In this document: positions 35,342 to 44,599 of the stretch, one piece after another
How positions within the stretch are numbered: position 1 is the stretch's first letter
How the letters are laid out: the number at the start of each line of letters is the position of its first letter
Origin: Sva-07 sp963741755
GTDB lineage: Bacteria > Actinomycetota > Acidimicrobiia > Acidimicrobiales > Ilumatobacteraceae
Reading direction: 5' to 3'
NCBI GenBank assembly: GCA_963741755.1
Contig: CAVUJG010000019.1
Coordinates: 1 to 64,000 of the forward strand
Length of the DNA stretch: 64,000 nt
Notes under the pieces: generated by a model
Database searches by the model: none
Told to the model about the DNA's origin: nothing
Seen by the model: the letters and a program-made list of their open reading frames with translations, nothing else
Position numbers and translations under genes: made by a program

Positions 35342-36385
35342 CTAGAGGAGTTCCTTGAGCTGTTCGATCGTCTTGACGGCGTCACCGCCGACGGGGCTCA
35401 CCGACAGGTGCGTCACCCCGGCTTCCTTGAACGCCGCGATGCGCTCCTTCACGTAGCCGGCCGGGCCGACGAGGTTCGACTTCTCGAGCATCTCGCCGGG
35501 CACTGCGGCAGCCGCCTCGTCCTTCTTGCCCGACAGGTACAGGTCCTGGATCTCGGCGGCCTCGGCCACGTAGCCGTAGCGCTGGCAGATCGTGTTGTAG
35601 AAGTTCTTGTCGCGAGCGCCCATGCCACCGATGTAGAGCGCTGCATTGGGCCGGGCGAAGTCGAGGATGCGCGTCTGGGCCTCGCCGATGAACTCGTCAC
35701 CGATCGCCACCATGCCGCCGGCGGAGATCTGCAGACGGCCGAGATCGGGATCCCGATCGACCGTGCCCGCCTTCAGGTCGTCGCCCCACACCGACTGGAA
35801 CTTCTCGGGGTCGAAGAAGATCGGCAGCCAGCCGTCGGCGTACTTCGCCGTGTTCTTCACCGACTGCCCCATCAGGCTCGCCCAGAAGATCGGGATGTTC
35901 TCGCGCACCGGGTGGTTGATCAGCTTGAGCGGCTTGGCGAGGCCGGTGCCTTCACCCTCGGGCAGCGGGATCTTCGTGGTCGGCCCGTCGTAGATGACCT
36001 TCTCGCGGCGCCACGTCATCCGGCACACGTTGATGTAGTCGCGGATGCGTGGCATCGGCTTGTCGTAGGGCACGCCGTGGAAGCCTTCGATCACCTGCGG
36101 GCCGGATGCGCCGAGCCCGAGGATGAAGCGGCCGCCCGACACGTAGTCGAGTCCCGCCGCCGTCTGCGCCATGCATGTGGCGGTGCGTGAGAACACGTTC
36201 AGGATCCCCGAGCCGATCTCGATCGTCGAGGTCTTCGCGGCGAGGTAGCCCATCTGCGACACCGCATCGAAGCTGTACGCCTCGGGCACCCAGACCACGT
36301 CGAGGCCGGCTTTCTCGAGTTCGACGACCTTCTCCACGTCTGCGTGGAAGTCGCCCGAGTAGTTGATCATCATCGACAGCTTCAT
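35342..36385 (-). CDS. LLM-class F420-dependent oxidoreductase
   Basis: 347-residue luciferase-like monooxygenase of the F420-dependent group. N-terminus MKLSMMINYSGDFHADVEKV, family segments VWVPEAYSFDAVSQMGYLA, TSTIEIGSGILNVFSRTATCMAQTAAGLDYVSGGRFILGLG-like core, and a C-terminal GPAGYVKERIAAFKEAGVTH. Homologs use F420 or FMN in redox steps of lipid or xenobiotic metabolism; the substrate here is unknown. ATG 36383-36385 lies 8 nt after TAACGT. Confidence 0.88.
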   Translation of the reverse strand: MKLSMMINYSGDFHADVEKVVELEKAGLDVVWVPEAYSFDAVSQMGYLAAKTSTIEIGSGILNVFSRTATCMAQTAAGLDYVSGGRFILGLGASGPQVIEGFHGVPYDKPMPRIRDYINVCRMTWRREKVIYDGPTTKIPLPEGEGTGLAKPLKLINHPVRENIPIFWASLMGQSVKNTAKYADGWLPIFFDPEKFQSVWGDDLKAGTVDRDPDLGRLQISAGGMVAIGDEFIGEAQTRILDFARPNAALYIGGMGARDKNFYNTICQRYGYVAEAAEIQDLYLSGKKDEAAAAVPGEMLEKSNLVGPAGYVKERIAAFKEAGVTHLSVSPVGGDAVKTIEQLKELL

Positions 36386-36448
36386 GGCGCCGCACGTTAC
36401 GTGCGGCTCGGCTCGCGGGTGTAGTCGGACCGCGCCCCACCGGGGCCG

Positions 36449-37355
36449 TCAGCCGTTGAGATTGCCCGACCGGAACCCTTCGAGGTCGACGGTGACGTAT
36501 CGGTAGCCAGCACCTCGCACCGCGTCGACGATCTCATCCCGAGCGGCGACGACCTGCGCCAGATCGTCGAGATCGACTTCGATGCGCGCCGTGTCGTCGT
36601 AGTGACGCACCCGCACCTGGGCGAACCCGAGGCGGTGCAGGGCTGCTTCGGCGCGATCGACCCGACCCAGGATCTCGACCGAGACGGCGGTGCCGTACGG
36701 GATACGGCTGGCCAGGCACGCGGCCGCCGGCTTGTCCCAGGTGCGCAGGCCGATCGCCTTCGAAGCAGCCCGCACGTCGGTCTTGGTGAAGCCCGCGGTC
36801 ACGAGCGGGAACTCGGCGCCCGCCTCGGTCGCCGCTCGCTGGCCGGGCCGATGATCGCCCAGGTCGTCGAGGTTGACACCGAGCACCACCGTGGCGGCCT
36901 CAGCGGCGGCGATCGGACCGACGACGTCCATCAGCTCGGCCTTGCAGTGGTAGCAGCGGTCGGTGTCGTTCAACCGGTAGGCGGCTCGCTCCATCTCGTC
37001 GGTGGCGACCGGCGTCCAACGCAGGCCCCATTCGGCTGCCGAGCGTTGCGCAGTCGGCCTCCTCGTCACCGGCGAGCGATGGCGACACAGCGGTCACAGC
37101 GTGCACACGGTCGGCACCCAGCACGCTTGTCGCCCTGGCGGCCAGGAATGCCGAGTCGGCGCCGCCGCTGAAGGCCACGATCACATGGTGCAGCCGTCGG
37201 AGCTCCTCGTCGAGCGTCGCGAGCTTGTCCGCCAACGACCCCGGTTGGTCGAGACCCGACGTGTCGGAGTCGACATCGCCGACGGCATCGACATCGCCGA
37301 CGGCATCGACATCGCCGACGGCATCGACAGCGGCAACGGAACGGGACGACAGCAC
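36449..37355 (-). CDS. larE: LarE-type ATP-dependent sacrificial sulfur transferase, with apparent +1 frameshift
   Basis: PP-loop enzyme that adenylates and thiolates a carboxylate; in the lar system it makes the nickel-pincer cofactor of lactate racemase. N-terminal frame: LRRLHHVIVAFSGGADSAFL (PP-loop SGGADS) to DEEADC; after an extra T/A at 37046-37047 the other frame continues RSAAEWGLRWTP, DTDRCYHCKAELM, ACLASRIPYGTAVSVE and ends SGNLNG. The CxxC plus a third Cys would fit the iron-sulfur LarE subtype (inference). The probable start GTG 37353-37355 precedes an N-terminal VDAVGD repeat; a later start near residue 40 is possible. No larB or larC is nearby. Confidence 0.82.
37271..37329. 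repeat. Tandem 18-bp repeat (3.3 copies) at the larE 5' end
   Basis: Units CGACATCGCCGACGGCAT at 37271, 37289 and 37307 plus a partial fourth. In the larE frame it encodes three VDAVGD repeats. It could instead be non-coding leader if larE starts downstream of it. Confidence 0.85.
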
Positions 37356-37445
37356 CGCCGCAGTATGCCCGACACAGCACTCGCAGCGACCACCTTGCGG
37401 CGCGGGTTCGCCGTCGCCTCCCACGTGCGCGACAATGACGACCCG

Positions 37446-39594
37446 ATGAGCATGCCGACATGGTGGAACCAGCGGCGATTCGGCATCTTCATCCATTCCA
37501 ACGTGGCGACGGTGCCCGCCTGGTCGCCGATCGGCGAGTACTCCGACTGGTACCGGAGCCACCTCGGCGACGACGTTGCCGACGTGTTGTTGCACCCCCG
37601 ACCGATGGTCGAAGTGCTCGCCCACCATCGGGACCGTTGGGGACACATCGAGCACTTCGATGACTTCCTCCCCTTGCTCACCTACGACCGGTTCGACGCC
37701 GAGGACTGGGCGCAACTCGTCGCCGACGCCGGGGCGGGCTACAGCGTCTTCGTCAGCAAACACCATGACGGCTGGTCGTGGTGGGACGCACCCAACACCG
37801 AGCGCACGGTGCTGCACGGGGGCCCACGACGAAATGTGCTCGGCGAGTACGCCGCCGCCTGCGAACGCAACGACATCGTGTTCGGCACCTACTACTCGTT
37901 GCTCGACTGGGGTGATCCCCGGTTTCCCGACCCCGAGTACGTCGACGAAGTGTTGCATCCACACGTCATCGATCTCGTCGAACGGTACGGGTCGAGCGTG
38001 CTGTGGGGTGACGGGCACTGGGGTCACGGACCCGAGGTCTGGCGCACCCGGGAACTCATCGAGCAGATCCGGACCATCGATCCCGACGTCGTCATCAACG
38101 ACCGGTGGTGGGCCAGCCCCGACGATGTGCCGCCAGGCAGCCCGGACCTCGTTCGAACCTTCGAGTACGACGCACCGGAGGCGATCACGGAGGGACCGTG
38201 GGAGCTGTGCCGCGGCATCGGCGCAAGCTTCTGTCACAACCGCGCCGAACGCGCCGAGCACCACCTGTCCGGCTTCGACATCGTGGCGCTGCTCACCGAG
38301 GTCGTCGCCAAGGGCGGGCACTTGCTCTTGAACATCGGACCAGCAGCCGACGGCACGATCCCCGAGCTGCAACGCGCTCCGCTCGAAGCTGCCGGACGAT
38401 GGATTCGGGCTCACCAACGACTGATCGACGAGTCGTCACCGTGGGACACGTGGGGCGACGCCGAGGTTCGCTATCTCTGTCTCGACGGGCAGCTGCACGC
38501 GGTCGACCTGTCCGGGCGGGGGCGCTTCGGTGCGATCACACCCGACCGCTACCGGGTCACCGCCGCCGAGCGTGACGGAGCTCCGGTCGGATTCCGACCA
38601 GCGCGACGACGGCGTACACGTCGACGGCGGGCGTTCGGCGCTCGAACGGCGCGCCCGTGCCGGACGGGTCGACGACATCTCGGTCTACTCCCTGACCCTG
38701 ACGCCGATCGAACGACCCGTCGAGCTCTTCGAGACACCGCCTCGTCAGCCGATCGATCTCGCTCCACTCATGAGCGACGCTCGCCCAGGCGACGTCGTGC
38801 AGCTCGGTGACGGCACCTACCTCGGCCCGGTCACCGTTCCTGCGGGAGTGATCGTGCGGGGCCTCGGTGCCGGCCGAACGACCATCGACGGCAGCGGCCA
38901 GACCGCCGTGACATTGGAGCGCAACGCTCGGCTCGAACACCTCAGCGTGGGCGGCGGGCCTGTGCGTGTGGCCTGGTTCCCGTGCCCGGTGGTCGAGGCC
39001 CGCGGCCCCTACGCGACCCTGCTCGGTTGCCGCGTCGACGGCCACGTGATCGTACGTGCCGACGACGTCGTGATCCGGGCCACCGCGGCGACGGGCGTGG
39101 TCGCCGAGGGCGCCGATCGTCTCACGGTGTCACGCAGCCAGTTCCGGGGGATGCGCTGGGACGTCGGCGTGCACCTGATCGGCGGCGCCGGCCACGAGGT
39201 CGACTCGTGCCAGTTCCGCGATCACCTGTGCGGGATCCGAGCGAGCACGACGACCGGCACGATCGTGCGCGGCAACAACATCGTCGGCCGTTGGTGGGGC
39301 ATCCACCTCGAACAGACCGAGGGTGCGCACGTGTACGGCAACTTCGTCGACCACACCATGCGCGGCATCGACATCGACGGCGGCACTCAGGCGGTGATCG
39401 ACGGCAATGCGATCTGCGACGGCGACAGCGGGTGCATCGTCGAATGGGGCGCGTCCGATTGTCAGGTCAGCGGCAACCGGTGGGAGCGCTGCCGCATCGG
39501 CATCCTGGCGTGGGAGGTCACGGCTCTGCACGCTCACGACAACGAGGCGATCGACCTCCACGAACCCGACGCCGCCTACGCCACCGGGCCATAG
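37446..39594 (+). CDS. Alpha-L-fucosidase (GH29) fused to a right-handed beta-helix domain, with apparent +1 frameshift
   Basis: The first about 385 residues are GH29: WWNQRRFGIFIHSNVATVPA, YSVFVSKHHDGWSWWD, YYSLLDWGDPRF, the nucleophile region VLWGDGHWGHGPEVW, and KGGHLLLNIGPAADGTIP. At 38598-38599 an extra C shifts the frame. Downstream, VDDISVYSLTLTPIE completes the usual GH29 C-terminal beta-sandwich. The same frame continues through ARPGDVVQLGDGTYLGPVTV into a beta-helix of about 280 residues (GAGRTTIDGSGQ, VRGNNIVGRWWGIHLEQTEG, IDGNAICDGDSGCIVEWG). There is no signal peptide, so it appears cytoplasmic. ATG 37446 and ATG 37452 are both possible starts. If the indel is real, two proteins would result. 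Confidence 0.8.
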
Positions 39595-39616
39595 GCCCCC
39601 CTCGGCCCCTCGGCCC

Positions 39617-41557
39617 CTAGGCGGATTGGCTGCGGCGCTTGGCTTCGCGGGCTCGGTTGGTGGGGTCGAGGTCGGCCTTGCGCAGGCGGATGTTCTGCGG
39701 GGTCACCTCGACGCTCTCGTCGTCGGCGATGAACTCGAGCGCACCTTCCAGCGACAGCACCATGTGGGGCGTGAGCTTGACGGTCTCGTCGGCAGATGCC
39801 GCACGCACGTTCGTCATCTTCTTCTCACGACAGATGTTCACGTCCATGTCGCCGGCGCGCGAGTTCTCGCCGACGATCATGCCGCAGTACACCTCGGTAC
39901 CGGGGCCGACCATCATGGCGGCGCGGTCCTGCAGGTTCATCATGGCGTAGGTGGTGGCCGGACCGATGCGGTCGGCCACGAGCACGCCGGACTGGCGCGA
40001 GCGGATCTCTCCCGCCCACGGCTCGTAGCCCTCGAAGGTGTGGCTGATCACGCCGGTTCCCCGAGTTTCGGTGAGGAACTCGGTGCGGAAGCCGATCAGG
40101 CCGCGGGCCGGCACGAGGTAGTCGAGGCGGACCCAGCCGGAGCCGCCCATGTTCTGCATGCGACCCTTGCGGGTGGCGAGCAGCTGAGTGACAGCACCGA
40201 GGTGTTCGTTCGGGACGTCGATCGTGACGCGCTCGACGGGCTCGTGGACCTTGCCGTCGACCTCGTGGGTGAGCACGACCGGCTTGCCGACGGTGAGTTC
40301 GAAACCTTCGCGGCGCATCTGCTCGACGAGGATCGCCAGCTGCAGCTCGCCGCGGGCCTGGACCTCCCACGCATCGGGCCGCTCGGTGGGGAGCACCCGG
40401 ATCGACACGTTGCCGACGAGTTCGGCGTCGAGACGGTTCTTGACGAGGCGGGCGGTCAGCTTCTTGCCCTCACGGCCCGCGAGCGGTGAGGTGTTGATGC
40501 CGATCGTCATCGACAGCGCGGGCTCGTCGACGGTGATGACCGGCAACGCGACCGGGTTCTCGGGATCGGCGAGGGTCTCGCCGATGTAGATGTCCTCGAT
40601 GCCGGCAACGGCGACGAGGTCGCCCTGGCGGGCGCCGTCGACCGGCACCCGGGTGAGGTGCTCGGTGAGGAACAGCTCGGCGATCTTCGCCCGGGCGATC
40701 GTGCCGTCACGCTTGCACCAGGCGACCGACTGACCCTTCTTGATCTCGCCCTCCATCACTCGCAGCAGTGCGAGGCGACCGAGATACGGCGAGGCGTCGA
40801 GGTTCGTGACCCACGCCTGCAACGGCGCGCCCTCGTGGTAGGTCGGCGACGGGATGTGGTCGAGGAGGATCTCGACGAGTTCGGCGAGGTTCTTGTCGCC
40901 CTTGCCCTCGGCGATGATCCGCTCGGCCTCGTCGAGGTCGAGCGTCGCCCAACCATCTCGGCCCGAGCAGTAGACGATCGGGAACTCGACCTGATGCTCC
41001 TTGGCATCGAGATCGAAGAACAGCTCGTAGACCTCGTCGATGACCTCGGCCGTGCGGGCATCGGCGCGGTCGACCTTGTTGATCACCAGGATCACGGGCA
41101 GGTTGCGAGCGAGCGCCTTGCGCAGGACGAATCGGGTCTGCGGGAGCGGGCCCTCGGCGGCGTCGACCAACAGGACGATGCCGTCGACCATGGTGAGCGC
41201 CCGCTCGACTTCGCCGCCGAAGTCGGCGTGGCCGGGGGTGTCGACGATGTTCAGGGTGATGTCGTCGCCGGTGCGGGGATCGTGCCAGACGAGCGAGGTG
41301 TTCTTGGCGAGAATCGTGATCCCCTTCTCGCGCTCGAGGTCGCCGGAGTCCATGACCCGCTCGACGACTTCCTCGTTCGAGCGGAACGCACCGGACTGGT
41401 GCAGCATGGCGTCGACGAGTGTGGTCTTGCCGTGGTCGACGTGCGCAACGATCGCGAGGTTGCGGATGTCGGTGCGATGACGCACGGTTGCCGGGTCGGC
41501 GGCGTCGTGGTCGACGCCCGTCGGGTCGTCGAGAAGGGTCTGGTCGTGGGGTGACAC
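39617..41557 (-). CDS. typA: Ribosome-associated GTPase TypA/BipA
   Basis: Translational GTPase of 646 residues, involved in 50S assembly and stress or cold adaptation. G1 IVAHVDHGKTTLVDAML near residue 36, G2 REKGITILAKNTSL, G3 DTPGHADFGGEVERAL, G4 INKVDRADAR. The C-terminal half has RGELQLAILVEQMRREGFEL and the TypA-specific GLIGFRTEFLTETRGTG and VGENSRAGDMDVN. GTG 41555-41557 follows TAGCGT by 8 nt. Diverges from the TauE/SafE gene. Confidence 0.96.
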   Translation of the reverse strand: MSPHDQTLLDDPTGVDHDAADPATVRHRTDIRNLAIVAHVDHGKTTLVDAMLHQSGAFRSNEEVVERVMDSGDLEREKGITILAKNTSLVWHDPRTGDDITLNIVDTPGHADFGGEVERALTMVDGIVLLVDAAEGPLPQTRFVLRKALARNLPVILVINKVDRADARTAEVIDEVYELFFDLDAKEHQVEFPIVYCSGRDGWATLDLDEAERIIAEGKGDKNLAELVEILLDHIPSPTYHEGAPLQAWVTNLDASPYLGRLALLRVMEGEIKKGQSVAWCKRDGTIARAKIAELFLTEHLTRVPVDGARQGDLVAVAGIEDIYIGETLADPENPVALPVITVDEPALSMTIGINTSPLAGREGKKLTARLVKNRLDAELVGNVSIRVLPTERPDAWEVQARGELQLAILVEQMRREGFELTVGKPVVLTHEVDGKVHEPVERVTIDVPNEHLGAVTQLLATRKGRMQNMGGSGWVRLDYLVPARGLIGFRTEFLTETRGTGVISHTFEGYEPWAGEIRSRQSGVLVADRIGPATTYAMMNLQDRAAMMVGPGTEVYCGMIVGENSRAGDMDVNICREKKMTNVRAASADETVKLTPHMVLSLEGALEFIADDESVEVTPQNIRLRKADLDPTNRAREAKRRSQSA

Positions 41558-41613
41558 GACAAACCACGCTATCGCCGCTTCACGAACGAACGATCGCGTC
41601 CGGGCCGGAACAT

Positions 41614-41632
41614 GTACCCCCCCGGGTATATT
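41614..41632 (+). promoter_or_regulatory. CsoR/CstR-like operator overlapping the promoter of the TauE/SafE gene
   Basis: GTACCCCCCCGGGTAT (41614-41629) contains the palindrome TACCC-ccc-GGGTA, the pattern of operators bound by the CsoR/CstR/FrmR repressor family. The right half overlaps TATATT (41627-41632), a good -10 element. The gene ATG is 7 nt further, consistent with a leaderless transcript starting at the ATG. Bound repressor would directly occlude RNA polymerase. The repressor gene is not in the window. Confidence 0.6.
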
Positions 41633-41638
41633 GCCGGT

Positions 41639-42484
41639 ATGCGTTCGTTGCTGGCTTCGCCGCTGGGATTTCTGATCGGGCTGTCATTGGGCGCGCTCGG
41701 CGGGGGCGGGTCGATTCTCGCCGTGCCCGCGCTGGTCTATGCGGCCGGGCAGGATCCGAAGGCGGCCACGACGACGTCACTGGTGCTCGTCACCATCACG
41801 GCGCTGGTCGGCATCATCCCGCACTGGCGAGCCGGGCACGTCCGTCTGGCGGCGGGCACCGTGTTCGGGCTCGCCGGCATTGGCGGGTCGCTGGTCGGTT
41901 CGGCATGGAACGAGGCGGTCGACGCCGACGTGTTGCTCCTCGCCTTCTCGATCCTGATGCTGATCGCCGCGTACGCCATGTGGCGGCGCTTGCAGAAACA
42001 GTCATCGGCCCCGCCCGCCGCACCGGCGGTCCGCTCGGCGGGAGCGGCGGCCGCAACGCCCGAGCAGCTCAGCGCCGACTCACCCGGTACCGCTCCGATC
42101 CATCTCGATCTCGCGACCGCCGTGAAGGTCGTGGTCGCCGGCTCGTTCATCGGACTGCTCACCGGTTTCTTCGGCGTCGGTGGCGGCTTCGTCATCGTTC
42201 CCGCCCTGGTGCTGGCGCTCGGTTTCTCGATGCCGGACGCCGTTGGCACGTCGCTGATCGTGATCGCCGTCAACTCGACCGTCGCGCTTGCCACGCGACT
42301 CCCGTCGGGCACGGTCGAGTGGGGAACCGTGATCCCCTTCACGATCGCCAGTCTCATCGGCGTGTTCGTCGGCAGCCGGCTGGCCAGCACCCGTGACCCG
42401 AGCTTCCTGCAGCGGTGGTTCGTGATCCTGCTGGTCGTGATCGCCGTGTACACCGCAACGAGCTCGCTGATCGCCCTGCTCTGA
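41639..42484 (+). CDS. TauE/SafE-family membrane exporter (sulfite exporter-like)
   Basis: 281-residue polytopic protein with two homologous halves: SPLGFLIGLSLGALGGGGSI and FIGLLTGFFGVGGGFVIVPA are the paired TauE/SafE motifs, separated by an Ala/Pro-rich cytoplasmic loop (about residues 120-155). Members export sulfite, sulfoacetate or other sulfur anions. The CsoR/CstR-like operator on its promoter favours a role in sulfur-species detoxification, since in known systems CstR controls a TauE. I start at ATG 41639 because the upstream ATG at 41612 lies within the operator/-10 region. Confidence 0.88.
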   Translation: MRSLLASPLGFLIGLSLGALGGGGSILAVPALVYAAGQDPKAATTTSLVLVTITALVGIIPHWRAGHVRLAAGTVFGLAGIGGSLVGSAWNEAVDADVLLLAFSILMLIAAYAMWRRLQKQSSAPPAAPAVRSAGAAAATPEQLSADSPGTAPIHLDLATAVKVVVAGSFIGLLTGFFGVGGGFVIVPALVLALGFSMPDAVGTSLIVIAVNSTVALATRLPSGTVEWGTVIPFTIASLIGVFVGSRLASTRDPSFLQRWFVILLVVIAVYTATSSLIALL

Positions 42485-42501
42485 CCCGGCGGGGCGATCC
42501 G

Positions 42502-42994
42502 TCAGCGGTGGTAGTACTGCTTCGACCAGACCGCCAGCGGATCTTCGCCTCGGTCGACGATCGGCATCCGCCATGTCGACACGTCGGCGTCGGCGAGCAC
42601 GAGTCGGAACAAGGCCCGCCGCTCGTCGACGGTGTCGGCGAGGTAGGCATCCGCGAACGGCTCGGGTGTGTAGCGGCATGCGATCGAGCGGTACAGTCTC
42701 ACGCCAGTGTCGTCGTCACCGAGGTCGTGGACCAGGTCGGCGCGTGCCTCGAGCGATCAGCTTGCGCATCGGATGCGTCGACTCGTCGATCGTCGCGCAC
42801 ACGGCCGAGTTCGCGCGGAGGTCCGCCAGCCACGCCGACCGCTCCCTCGGCGTGAACCAGATCGCACCGTCGCGATGGATGAACCAGATCGGCACGACAC
42901 GCGGGAGTCCGTCGACGCCGATCGTGCCGAGCCGAAGCAGGTGCCCCGGCTCGTCGAGGAACGCCACGAGCTCGTTGTTGGTCAACCCCGGCAT
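42502..42994 (-). CDS. PPOX-class (pyridoxamine-phosphate-oxidase-like) flavin/F420 protein, with apparent +1 frameshift
   Basis: About 163 residues after correction. First frame: MPGLTNNELVAFLDEPGHLL, LGTIGVDGLPRVVPIWFIHR, IWFTPRERSAWLADLRANSA (the split beta-barrel core) up to MRKLIAR. After an extra C/G at 42747-42748 the next frame continues ARADLVHDLGDDDTG, LYRSIACRYTPEPFA and ends WSKQYYHR. Such proteins bind FMN, F420 or heme and reduce diverse substrates; the function is not assignable. It lies 4 bp downstream of the CoA ligase on the same strand, so is probably co-transcribed. Confidence 0.78.
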
Positions 42995-42998
42995 GGCG

Positions 42999-44564
42999 TC
43001 AGCCGACGCGCCGGTCGTGGCCTTCCCAGAACGGCTCGCGGAGATCCTTCTTCAGCACCTTGCCGCTCGGGTTGCGTGGCAGCATGTCGGTCCAGTCGAC
43101 CGATGTCGGACACTTGAACGTCGCCAGACGCTCCTTGGCGTAGGCGATGATCTCGGCCTCGGTCACGTCCGAGTCCGGTGCCTTGACCACGATCGCCTTC
43201 GCCGTCTCGCCCCACTTCTCGTGCGGCACACCGATCACCGCCACGTCAGCGATACCGGGATGGCCCATCAGCACGTTCTCGACCTCGGCCGGGTACACGT
43301 TCTCGCCGCCGGACACGATCATGTCCTTCACCCGGTCGTGGATGTAGAGGTACCCGTCGGCGTCGAGGTAGCCGGCGTCGCCGGACTTGAACCATCCGTC
43401 GGGTGTCACCGCCTTCTCGGTCTCCTCCGGCTGCTTCCAGTAGCCCTTCATCACCTGGCCCGATCGGATCCAGATCTCGCCGACCTGGCCGACCTCGCAC
43501 TCCTGGTCGTCGTCGCCGGCGATGCGAATCTCGACGCCGGGGCCGGGCAGGCCGCACGACCGGAGGCGGTGCCGGTTCGGCCCGGTCGTGTCGTGATCCT
43601 CCGGAGCGAGGTTGACGACTGCCCCGGTGGTCTCGGTGAGGCCGTAGGCCTGCCAGAACTTGCAGGGCTTGAACATCTCGACGCACTTGGCGAGCACGTC
43701 CTCGCTGATCGGCGACGCGCCGTAGACGACGATCTTCAGGCTCGAGTAGTCGGCATCGGCGACACCGGGCACCATCAGCATGAACGCCAGCACCGCCGGA
43801 ACGATGAACGCGTGGGTGATGCGCTGCTCCTCGATCGTGCGGATCAGGGCTGCCGGGTCGAGCTCGCGGAAGATCACGGAGGTGCAGCCTTCGAACATGC
43901 CGGCGACCGCCCATCCCCCGCCACCGATGTGGAACAGCGGCATCGCGATCAGGTTGACGGCGTCGGGGTCGAGCTCCCACATCTCCTTGGCAAGCGGCAG
44001 CAGGCTGAAGAAGTTGTCGTTCGTGAGCATCACACCCTTCGGGCGGCCGGTCGTGCCCGACGAGTAGAGCTGGAACGCGACGTCTTCGTTGGTCGACGAC
44101 ACGCCGGGGTCGTCGGCCGGGAACGCCCCAACCCAGTCCTCGTAGCTCTCGTAACCGTCGTGGCCACCGATCACGAGAATCCTGGTGACCGTGGTGAGGT
44201 TGTCGCGGATCGCGTCGATCATCGGCACGAAGTCAGGGCCGATCACGAGGACCTTGGCGTCAGCGTCATTGACGATGTACTCGACCTCGGGCGGCGCAAG
44301 GCGCCAGTTGACGTCGACACACACGGCGTTGAGCAGCGCTGCGCCGAAGAACACCTCGAAGTGCTCGACGCCGTTCTTGTCGATGAAGGCCACCCGGTCC
44401 TGCGATCCGACGCCGTCGGCGGCGAGGCCCTGCGCGACCTGCGCCGAGCGAGCAGCGAGCTCGGCCCAACTGAGTGTGCGTTCGTCCTGGATCAGCGCCG
44501 GATGTTCGGCACGGTCGACCCCATGGACGCGAATGATGTCAGCCAGGCAGTTGATGTTCCCCAT
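42999..44564 (-). CDS. Acyl-CoA synthetase (fatty-acid/cyclic-acid CoA ligase)
   Basis: 521 residues of the ANL superfamily. P-loop YSSGTTGRPKGVMLTN near residue 168, GASPISEDVLAKCVEMF, QAYGLTETTGAV, GDAGYLDADGYLYIHDRVKD, and the catalytic lysine in NPSGKVLKKDL. ATG 44562-44564 is 7 nt after TACTGT (leaderless candidate). Followed by the PPOX protein; preceded by a P450 gene 35 bp upstream on the same strand. Together with the hydratase and dehydrogenase genes upstream it probably serves catabolism of an aliphatic or alicyclic acid. Confidence 0.9.
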   Translation of the reverse strand: MGNINCLADIIRVHGVDRAEHPALIQDERTLSWAELAARSAQVAQGLAADGVGSQDRVAFIDKNGVEHFEVFFGAALLNAVCVDVNWRLAPPEVEYIVNDADAKVLVIGPDFVPMIDAIRDNLTTVTRILVIGGHDGYESYEDWVGAFPADDPGVSSTNEDVAFQLYSSGTTGRPKGVMLTNDNFFSLLPLAKEMWELDPDAVNLIAMPLFHIGGGGWAVAGMFEGCTSVIFRELDPAALIRTIEEQRITHAFIVPAVLAFMLMVPGVADADYSSLKIVVYGASPISEDVLAKCVEMFKPCKFWQAYGLTETTGAVVNLAPEDHDTTGPNRHRLRSCGLPGPGVEIRIAGDDDQECEVGQVGEIWIRSGQVMKGYWKQPEETEKAVTPDGWFKSGDAGYLDADGYLYIHDRVKDMIVSGGENVYPAEVENVLMGHPGIADVAVIGVPHEKWGETAKAIVVKAPDSDVTEAEIIAYAKERLATFKCPTSVDWTDMLPRNPSGKVLKKDLREPFWEGHDRRVG

Positions 44565-44599
44565 GGCGCGGACAGTAGTTCCTGGCGTCAGGCGAGGTT

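Noticed and set aside
37066..37461. Open frames across the larE-fucosidase junction as an additional gene
   Set aside because: They are Arg- and Ser-rich shadows of the 18-bp repeat and of the two real genes, with no start context.
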